A stretch of 64,000 nt of DNA from Propionicimonas paludicola (GTDB lineage: Bacteria; Actinomycetota; Actinomycetes; Propionibacteriales; Propionibacteriaceae). The notes under the pieces were generated by a model, which saw nothing but the letters and a program-made list of their open reading frames with translations, was not told the origin of the DNA and made no database searches. A program made the position numbers and the translations under genes. Positions 58,076-64,000 of this stretch are shown here, piece by piece. The stretch covers positions 1,116,001 through 1,180,000 of the forward strand of contig NZ_PDJC01000001.1 of assembly GCF_002563675.1 (NCBI RefSeq), read 5' to 3'. The stretch's first letter is position 1; the number at the start of each line of letters is the position of its first letter.

Positions 58076-59113
58076 GTGAGGACCAAGCGGCCCAAGACGA
58101 TCACCTTCGTCATCCCCTGCTACAACTCAGCCGCCTACATGGACGCCTGCATCGAGTCGATTCTCGGCGGCGGGCGCGATGTGGAGATCATCATCGTCGA
58201 TGACGGCTCGACCAAGGACGACACCCCGGAGAAGGCGGACGAGTGGGCCGAGGCCCATCCGGACGTGATCAAGGTCATTCACCAGGAGAACGCCGGTCAC
58301 GGTGGCGCCGTGATGGCCGGGCTGCGAGCGGCCACCGGGATCTACTTCAAGGTCGTCGACTCCGATGACTGGCTGGACCACACCTCCCGCGATCTGCTGA
58401 TGGCCAAGCTGCGCGGCTTCATCGCCGGCGACAACCTGGTCGACCTGGTGGTCTGCAACTACGTCTACGAGCACATCCAGACCGGCTCACAGCGAGTGAT
58501 CCACTACCGGCGGGCGCTGCCCACGAACAAGATCATCTCCTGGGATGAGGTCGGCATCTTCGGCCCCGGCCAGAACATCCTGATGCACTCGGCGATCTAT
58601 CGCACCCAGGTGCTGCGCGACAGCGGCCTGGAGTTGCCCAAGCACACCTTCTACGTCGACAACATCTTCGTCTACGTCCCGCTGCCGTACGTGAAGACCC
58701 TGCACTACCTGCCGGTGAACTTGTATCGCTACTTCATCGGGCGCGAGGACCAGTCGGTCAACGAGCCGGTGCAGCTGGGTCGGCTCGATCAGCAGATGCG
58801 GGTCACCAAGGCGCTGGTCGATGCCTACGTGCTGCCCGACGAGATTCCCAGCAAGCGGCTGGCCCGCTACATGGAGGGCTTCCTGGCCCTGATCATCGCG
58901 GCGTCCTCGATGTTCGCGGTGATCCGCGCTGATGACGAGGCGCTGGAGATGCGCCGCCAGATGTGGGCCAATCTGTACGCCAAGGACGTGAAGATGGCCA
59001 AGCGGCTGGGACGCCACCCGCTGGTGCTGGCTTCGAACCTGTCCAGCTCGACCGGACGGCGGCTGTCGGTGCGGCTGTACCGGCTGGCTCAGCGGCTCTA
59101 CCGGTTCAGCTGA
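58076..59113 (+). CDS. Family 2 glycosyltransferase
   Basis: A 345-residue GT-A-fold enzyme. The N-terminal TFVIPCYNSAAYMDACIESIL, then IIIVDDGSTKDDT and the metal-binding region VVDSDDWLD (DxD-like), are GT2 features. The C terminus is basic. GTG 58076 follows GGAGGAA. The acceptor is not evident, and no sugar-pathway genes adjoin. About 235 bases before it (57840-58075) hold only the divergent hisC upstream region. Confidence 0.88.
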   Translation: MRTKRPKTITFVIPCYNSAAYMDACIESILGGGRDVEIIIVDDGSTKDDTPEKADEWAEAHPDVIKVIHQENAGHGGAVMAGLRAATGIYFKVVDSDDWLDHTSRDLLMAKLRGFIAGDNLVDLVVCNYVYEHIQTGSQRVIHYRRALPTNKIISWDEVGIFGPGQNILMHSAIYRTQVLRDSGLELPKHTFYVDNIFVYVPLPYVKTLHYLPVNLYRYFIGREDQSVNEPVQLGRLDQQMRVTKALVDAYVLPDEIPSKRLARYMEGFLALIIAASSMFAVIRADDEALEMRRQMWANLYAKDVKMAKRLGRHPLVLASNLSSSTGRRLSVRLYRLAQRLYRFS

Positions 59114-59117
59114 GGCC

Positions 59118-60035
59118 CTAGCTCGCGGGGAGGTCCTGATCGGCGGGTGCGGCCGCGTCCTCGAACTGCGGGTGCAGGGTGGCCAGCCGGATCACTCCGC
59201 CGATGGCGATCATGCCCAGCAGGATCATGCAGGTAGCAGTGACCGGTCCCAGTTGAGCGCCCTCGCCGAGCACGGCGATCCCGAACAGCACGGCCACCAC
59301 CGGTGAAGTGATCGTCATCGAGGCCACCACGAGTTCAGCCGGCCCGGTGGCATAGCCCTGCTGCACCATCCAGGCCGCCGTGGCACTGCCGATCACGAGC
59401 GCGACGAGAGTGGCCCAGAAGACCGCCGAGTTCACCCAGCTGGACGCCTTGGCGAACTCCATCAACGACTTCACCAGGGACGCTTCCAGGCCGTAGAAGA
59501 CGGCGCCGCCGGAGGCCCAGAACAGGCAACGCCACTGCCGGGCGCCGCGGGCACCCAGAGTGCCCAGCGCGGCCGCGCAGAGATAGGCGACCAGGGCGCC
59601 GATCAGCACTCCGACTTCGCTGAGCCGGGCCTCGGGAGCGGCATTGAAGCCGCCGATGCTGATGAAGCCGAAGATTGCTGCGACCGTGACGATTACGGCC
59701 AGCCGGGCCTGGGCGCCGATCGGCACCTTGTGGGCTCGGGACTGGATGATCATCGACCACGGAAAGGCGAGCACCCCGACCGGCTGGACGATCGAGACCG
59801 GCGCGAAACTCAGCGCGGTGATCTGACAGACCAGGGACAGCCCCATCAGAGCCAGCCCGAGCAACCACCGCGGCGAGCGGATGCTCACCCACAAGGTGGC
59901 GAAGTCGAGCCGATGCTGGTTGTCGCTCTCGGCGACCTCGGCCACCACGACTTTGTCCTGCAGGTAGGCCGAGTAGGCGAAGAAGAATGAGCCGATGATT
60001 TGGAGCAGTACGGCGACCGGGATGATCTGCGGCAA
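59118..60035 (-). CDS. DMT-superfamily (NIPA-like) transporter
   Basis: A 305-residue membrane protein with about nine hydrophobic helices. ALSFAPVSIVQPVGVLAFPWSMII and PAELVVASMTITSPVVAVLFG are typical of the DMT/NIPA-like magnesium-transporter fold. The TTG start at 60035 follows AAGGAGGG at the right distance. A longer frame to 60095 adds basic residues with no support. The substrate is unknown. Confidence 0.8.
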   Translation of the reverse strand: MPQIIPVAVLLQIIGSFFFAYSAYLQDKVVVAEVAESDNQHRLDFATLWVSIRSPRWLLGLALMGLSLVCQITALSFAPVSIVQPVGVLAFPWSMIIQSRAHKVPIGAQARLAVIVTVAAIFGFISIGGFNAAPEARLSEVGVLIGALVAYLCAAALGTLGARGARQWRCLFWASGGAVFYGLEASLVKSLMEFAKASSWVNSAVFWATLVALVIGSATAAWMVQQGYATGPAELVVASMTITSPVVAVLFGIAVLGEGAQLGPVTATCMILLGMIAIGGVIRLATLHPQFEDAAAPADQDLPAS

Positions 60036-60185
60036 CGCCGTCCCTCCTTCGTGGTAGCGCGGTCGTCCTACGCTATCGCAGCGCACCCGGACCACCGGGT
60101 TTGAGGGCTGGCGCGGCGTCTCGGCGCAGGCTCAGTTTTGCCCAGCGATCACTCGATCCCCTCCGGCAGGGGCCATGATCGACCC

Positions 60186-61241
60186 ATGACTGGACCGGAC
60201 GGATCGGCGCAGCTGCGCCAGGACCTGCGTGACTTCGTCCAGGTCGCGGGATCACGAGCCCCGCTGTACGCCCGGCTGGCCATGGAACTCAGCGAGCTGG
60301 ACGAGGCGGTCACGATCCTGGCCGAGGCGCCACCGACGAACCGGATCCCGGTGACGTTGTTCGCGGCCATCCAGTACCTGCTGCTGGCAGATCCGGACGA
60401 GCCGCTGGCCGCCTGGTACCCGAACCTGACCGTCGAACCGAGGCTCGATCACCCGACCCAGGCCCTGCGTGAGTTCTGCGTCCGGCGCCGGGCCGAGCTG
60501 GTCGAGCTGGTCCGCAGTCGCACTCCACAGACCAATGAGATCGGCCGTTGCGCGCCGCTGATCCTGGGCCTGGCCGCGGTCGAGCAGCGGTTCGGCGGCC
60601 TGGCTCAGCTGGACGTCGGCGCCAGCGCGGGCCTGAACCTGCTCAGCGATCAGTACCGCTACCGCTACGGGGACGTCGTGATCGGCACCGGATCGGTCGA
60701 GCTCGACTGCCAGCTGCGCGGTGCGGCGATCACGCTGCCGGAGCGGCCACCGCTGCTGGTGTCGCGGCGTGGCCTGGACCGGGAACCGATCGATGTCGAG
60801 GACCCGCATCAGCTGCGCTGGCTGCTGGCCTGCGTGTGGCCGGACCAGGCCGACCGGCGTGAGCGGCTGCAGGCGGCGCTCGGGATGGCCCGACGGCTGC
60901 ACCCTGTGGTGGGAGACGGTGATGCGGTCGACGACCTGCCCGCCGCCCTGGGCGAACTCGGCGACGGGCATCCGGTGGTCACCACGTCCTGGGTGCTGAA
61001 CTACCTGCCGCCACAGCGCCGATCAGACTTCGTCCGGGCCCTGGCTGCCTGGGCCGGTCACCGTCCGCTGTCGTGGGTCAGCTACGAGTCGCCGGCCGCG
61101 ACGCCCGAGCTCGACTGGCCGGCCGCAGTGGCCGGCTCGGAGCTGACCGCACTACGCGTGGTGACCTGGGTGGAAGGCGTCCGGGAGGACCGGGTGATCG
61201 GCCAGGGGCATCCGCACGGCTACTGGTTGAACCTGAGCTGA
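60186..61241 (+). CDS. DUF2332 family protein
   Basis: A 351-residue cytoplasmic protein. It matches the actinobacterial and proteobacterial DUF2332 pattern: an N-terminal helical part, NEIGRCAPLILGL, then QLDVGASAGLNLLSDQYRYRYG. The last part, with its D-x-G-A-S-A-G-L-N motif, resembles the SAM loop of methyltransferases. VTTSWVLNYLPP and WVSYES follow. I infer a methyltransferase-like fold, but activity is unknown. Confidence 0.8.
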   Translation: MTGPDGSAQLRQDLRDFVQVAGSRAPLYARLAMELSELDEAVTILAEAPPTNRIPVTLFAAIQYLLLADPDEPLAAWYPNLTVEPRLDHPTQALREFCVRRRAELVELVRSRTPQTNEIGRCAPLILGLAAVEQRFGGLAQLDVGASAGLNLLSDQYRYRYGDVVIGTGSVELDCQLRGAAITLPERPPLLVSRRGLDREPIDVEDPHQLRWLLACVWPDQADRRERLQAALGMARRLHPVVGDGDAVDDLPAALGELGDGHPVVTTSWVLNYLPPQRRSDFVRALAAWAGHRPLSWVSYESPAATPELDWPAAVAGSELTALRVVTWVEGVREDRVIGQGHPHGYWLNLS

Positions 61242-61304
61242 GCACCGGTTTCGCGCGGCCCACGGACGGGTATCAGAGGGACAGCTCAACGACAGGAGTC
61301 GTCT

Positions 61305-61511
61305 ATGTCCACCACCGTGGGAACCGGAATCGCTCTGCTCGCCATCGGTGCCGTGCTCGGCTTCGCCGTCCGGGATGCCGTGCCCGGAGTCAATCTGGCT
61401 CTGACCGGCTACATCTGCATGGGCGCCGGCGCGTTAGCGATCGTCCTCGGCCTGGCCATGGTCGGTCAGGCGCGCCGCCGCTCGTATCCGAACGAGCGCG
61501 ACGACCTGTGA
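61305..61511 (+). CDS. Small two-helix membrane protein (DUF6458-like)
   Basis: A 68-residue protein with two hydrophobic helices (GIALLAIGAVLGFAV and GYICMGAGALAIVLGLAMV) joined by RDAVPGVNLAL, the pattern of the DUF6458 family in actinobacteria. An AGGAG site precedes the ATG. The tail is charged. Function is unknown. Confidence 0.75.
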   Translation: MSTTVGTGIALLAIGAVLGFAVRDAVPGVNLALTGYICMGAGALAIVLGLAMVGQARRRSYPNERDDL

Positions 61512-61531
61512 GTCACCGAAAGGGTTGAGAC

Positions 61532-62257
61532 TCAGCCCTCGCCGCCGTTGCGGCGCAGCACCTCGGAGAGCCGCTCTGCGGCCGCGATCACGGCCGGGGC
61601 GTGCAGTCGTCCGGGCTGGCGGGAGAGCCGCTCGATCGGGCCGGAGACGCTGACCGCGGCAATCACCTTGCCGCTGGGAGAGCGGACCGGGGCCGAGACC
61701 GAGGCAACCCCCGGCTCGCGCTCGGCGACCGACTGAGCCCAACCGCGGCGCCGGACGGTGGCCAGAGCCACTGCCGAGAACGACGAGCTCTGCAGGCCGC
61801 GCTGGATCCGCTCGGGATCCTCCCAGGCCAGCAGCACCTGTGCGGCCGAGCCGGCCCCCATGGTGAGCTGCGTACCCACGGGAATGGTGTCTCGCAGGCC
61901 GGACGGACGTTCTGCTGCCGCCGCACAGACCCTCATGTCGCCTTGGCGGCGGAACAGCTGCGCCGACTCGCCGGTGATGTCCCGCAGGCGTGCCAGCACC
62001 GGGCCGGCCGTCGCTAGCAGCCGATCCTCGCCAGCCGCGGAGGCCAGTTCGGTCAGCCGCGGACCCAGTACAAAGCGTCCCTGCAGATCGCGGCTGACGA
62101 GACGGTGGTGTTCGAGGGCGACCGCCAGGCGGTGCGCAGTCGGACGGGCCAAGCCGGTCGCGGTCACCAAGCCGGCCAGTGTCGTCGGGCCCTGTTCCAG
62201 AGCCGTCAGAACCAGAGCCGCCTTGTCGAGAACGCCGACGCCACTCGAGTTGTCCAT
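61532..62257 (-). CDS. IclR-family regulator of leuCD (NdgR/LtbR-like)
   Basis: A 241-residue regulator. The N-terminal winged helix has LVTATGLARPTAHRLAVALEHHRLV. The C-terminal GAF-like effector domain includes SAQLFRRQGDMRVC, GAGSAAQVLLAWED and VSVSGPIERLS. It is divergent from leuCD, the position of NdgR (Streptomyces) and LtbR (Corynebacterium), which control leucine genes. The likely promoter is TTGCAT-N17-CAGTCT, ending six bases before ATG. Confidence 0.85.
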   Translation of the reverse strand: MDNSSGVGVLDKAALVLTALEQGPTTLAGLVTATGLARPTAHRLAVALEHHRLVSRDLQGRFVLGPRLTELASAAGEDRLLATAGPVLARLRDITGESAQLFRRQGDMRVCAAAAERPSGLRDTIPVGTQLTMGAGSAAQVLLAWEDPERIQRGLQSSSFSAVALATVRRRGWAQSVAEREPGVASVSAPVRSPSGKVIAAVSVSGPIERLSRQPGRLHAPAVIAAAERLSEVLRRNGGEG

Positions 62258-62345
62258 GTACTAAGACTGCCGTCTCGGATCCTGATATGCAAGCGCTACG
62301 CTGTTTGAGACGCAAACAAACGGCTCACGAAGCAATGGAGATCCG
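62258..62345. promoter_or_regulatory. Divergent iclR-leuCD control region
   Basis: This 88-bp gap holds the minus-strand CAGTCT -10 (62269-62264). On the plus strand TACGCT at 62297-62302 is the likely -10 for leuC. The inverted repeat GTTTG-AGACG-CAAAC at 62303-62317 just after it is a candidate operator. A GGAG site precedes leuC. Confidence 0.55.
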
Positions 62346-63743
62346 ATGGGCAAGACCCTGAGTGACAAGGTATGGGAGAACCACGTCGTCCGTACAGCGG
62401 ACGGAGAGCCCGACCTGCTGTACATCGACCTGCATCTGGTGCATGAAGTCACCAGCCCCCAGGCCTTCGACGGCCTCCGGCTGGCCGGACGGTCGGTGCG
62501 CCGCACTGACCTGACCATGGCCACGGAGGACCACAACACCCCGACCGTGAACATCCTGGCGCCGATCGCCGATCCGGTCTCCAAGCTGCAGGTGGACACC
62601 CTGCGCGCCAATGCCGCCGAGTTCGGCGTGCGGATCCACAGCCTCGGTGATCTCGACCAGGGCGTGGTGCACATCATCGGGCCGCAGCTGGGCCTGACCC
62701 AGCCCGGGCTGACCGTCGTCTGCGGCGACTCGCACACCTCCACCCATGGCGCCTTCGGCGCGCTGGCCTTCGGCATCGGCACCTCCGAGGTCGAGCATGT
62801 GCTGGCCACCCAGACCCTGCAGCAGGCCCGTCCCAAGACAATGGCGGTCAACATCAACGGCACCCTGGCTGACGGCGTTACCGCCAAGGACATCGTGCTG
62901 GCGCTGATCGCCAAGGTCGGCACCGGCGGTGGCCAGGGCTACGTCGTGGAGTATCGCGGCGACACCATCCGCAACCTCTCCATGGAGGGCCGGATGACCA
63001 TCTGCAATATGAGCATCGAGTGGGGAGCCAAGGCCGGCATGATCGCGCCGGACGAGACCACCTTCGCCTACCTCAAGGGACGTCCGCACGCCCCCGAGGG
63101 TGCCGACTGGGACGCCGCAGTGGCCGCCTGGAGCACGCTGTACACCGATGAGGACGCCGTCTTCGACCGTGAGGTCGACATCGACGCGTCCGCGCTGACC
63201 CCGTTCGTCACCTGGGGCACCAACCCGGGCCAGGGCGTCCCGCTGGGCGCTGCTGTGCCCAGTCCCGCCGACTTCGACGACCCGGTCGACCGGTCCGCGG
63301 CCGAGCGGGCGCTGGAGTACATGGGGCTGACCGCCGGAACGCCGATGCGCGAGGTCCGGGTGGACACCGTCTTCCTGGGCTCGTGCACCAACGGCCGGAT
63401 CGAGGACCTGCGGCTGGCCGCCTCGGTGATCAAGGGACACAAGATCGCCGACGGACTGCGGATGCTGGTCGTCCCGGGCTCGGCTCGGGTCCGGCTGCAA
63501 GCCATGAGCGAGGGCCTGGACAAGGTCTTCACCGAAGCCGGCGCCGAATGGCGGGAGGCCGGCTGCTCGATGTGCCTGGGCATGAACCCCGACCAGCTGG
63601 CACCGGGCGAGCGCTCGGCGTCCACCTCCAATCGCAACTTCGAAGGCCGCCAGGGCAAGGGCGGTCGCACCCACCTGGTCTCGCCCGCGGTTGCCGCCGC
63701 CACTGCGATCCGCGGCACCCTGAGCTCCCCGGCCGATCTGTAA
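62346..63743 (+). CDS. leuC: 3-isopropylmalate dehydratase large subunit
   Basis: A 465-residue aconitase-family enzyme. The [4Fe-4S] cysteines are Cys347 ([12 protein letters not shown]) and Cys407/Cys410 ([10 protein letters not shown]). [33 protein letters not shown] is the substrate and His region. It isomerises 2- to 3-isopropylmalate and also serves citramalate in the CimA route. leuD follows nine bases later. Confidence 0.97.
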   Translation: MGKTLSDKVWENHVVRTADGEPDLLYIDLHLVHEVTSPQAFDGLRLAGRSVRRTDLTMATEDHNTPTVNILAPIADPVSKLQVDTLRANAAEFGVRIHSLGDLDQGVVHIIGPQLGLTQPGLTVVCGDSHTSTHGAFGALAFGIGTSEVEHVLATQTLQQARPKTMAVNINGTLADGVTAKDIVLALIAKVGTGGGQGYVVEYRGDTIRNLSMEGRMTICNMSIEWGAKAGMIAPDETTFAYLKGRPHAPEGADWDAAVAAWSTLYTDEDAVFDREVDIDASALTPFVTWGTNPGQGVPLGAAVPSPADFDDPVDRSAAERALEYMGLTAGTPMREVRVDTVFLGSCTNGRIEDLRLAASVIKGHKIADGLRMLVVPGSARVRLQAMSEGLDKVFTEAGAEWREAGCSMCLGMNPDQLAPGERSASTSNRNFEGRQGKGGRTHLVSPAVAAATAIRGTLSSPADL

Positions 63744-63752
63744 GGAAGAGAA

Positions 63753-64000
63753 ATGGACAAGTTCAGTTCCCACACCGGGATCGCGGTGCCGCTGCGCCGC
63801 AGCAACGTCGATACCGACCAGATCATCCCTGCGGTCTACCTGAAGCGGGTCACCCGGACCGGCTTCGAGGACGGCCTGTTCGCCGCCTGGCGCAACGACC
63901 CTGACTTCGTGCTGAACCAGCCGGCCTACACCCAGGGTTCGATCCTGGTGGCCGGACCCGACTTCGGCACCGGCTCGTCCCGCGAGCACGCGGTCTGGGC
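63753..64000 (+). CDS. leuD: 3-isopropylmalate dehydratase small subunit (partial)
   Basis: The first 82 codons of leuD, cut by the window edge. The translation starts [16 protein letters not shown], then [20 protein letters not shown], and reaches [12 protein letters not shown], the conserved swivelling-domain loop. GGAAGAG precedes the ATG. Confidence 0.95.
   Translation, partial: MDKFSSHTGIAVPLRRSNVDTDQIIPAVYLKRVTRTGFEDGLFAAWRNDPDFVLNQPAYTQGSILVAGPDFGTGSSREHAVW

Overview
The window is high-GC actinobacterial DNA, most likely from the family Propionibacteriaceae. Three things point there: the 16S sequence (including the late signature GGTAATTAGGACTAAGTCG at 522-540), tRNA-free 16S-23S spacers, and the actinobacterial gene order tlyA-nadK-recN-pyrG-nudix-xerD-parA-scpA-scpB-rluB, followed by pafB-pafC-tatA-tatC-dgk-helY.

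Layout. 1-11.3 kb holds two rRNA operons in direct tandem. The first enters the window inside its 16S gene. Bases 1-4285 repeat at 7041-11325 (period 7040 bp) with a single base difference that I noticed. Between the operons lie about 1.5 kb without a recognisable gene, then an rrn promoter with perfect -35 spacing and a leader carrying RNase III-type processing stems. 11.3-14.3 kb: a low-complexity Arg/Gly/Ser-rich TPR protein and a HAD phosphatase. 14.3-16.8 kb: a biotin ECF transporter (bioY-bioM-bioN) divergent from a TetR regulator, with two TGAAY-N3-GTTCA operators between them. 16.8-27.1 kb: one long run of tightly overlapping housekeeping genes for ribosome methylation, NAD kinase, DNA repair, CTP synthesis, recombination, SMC-ScpAB condensin and rRNA pseudouridine. 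27.2-37.2 kb: an FKBP lipoprotein, gluQ, the PafBC DNA-damage regulators, a Tat locus with an atypical TatA, a lipid kinase, the HelY helicase, hisF and a HIT protein.

37.2-42.2 kb: a secreted SpoIID-like protein, then ilvBNC preceded by a 13-residue leader peptide (MRKNILVVSQRVG) and a rho-independent attenuator. 42.2-43.5 kb: a single AbiEi/DUF559-type gene between two related ~70-bp palindromes. 43.6-56.1 kb: a CtpE-like P-type ATPase, a pyruvyl transferase, leuB and ilvE divergent, tpx, citramalate synthase, deoA, an FAH hydrolase, a CPBP protease, tRNA-Gln and tRNA-Glu. 56.1-64 kb: yitT-hisC, a glycosyltransferase, a DMT/NIPA-like transporter, DUF2332 and DUF6458 proteins, and an IclR regulator divergent from leuCD (leuD is cut by the window edge).

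Functional themes. Branched-chain amino acid synthesis is spread over several loci here (ilvBNC, leuB, ilvE, cimA, leuCD) with two visible control layers: leader-peptide attenuation and an IclR (NdgR/LtbR-type) regulator. At least a dozen genes have a TANNNT hexamer 6-8 nt before the start codon, so leaderless transcription is probably the norm. I saw no CRISPR array, prophage, integrase island or insertion sequence.
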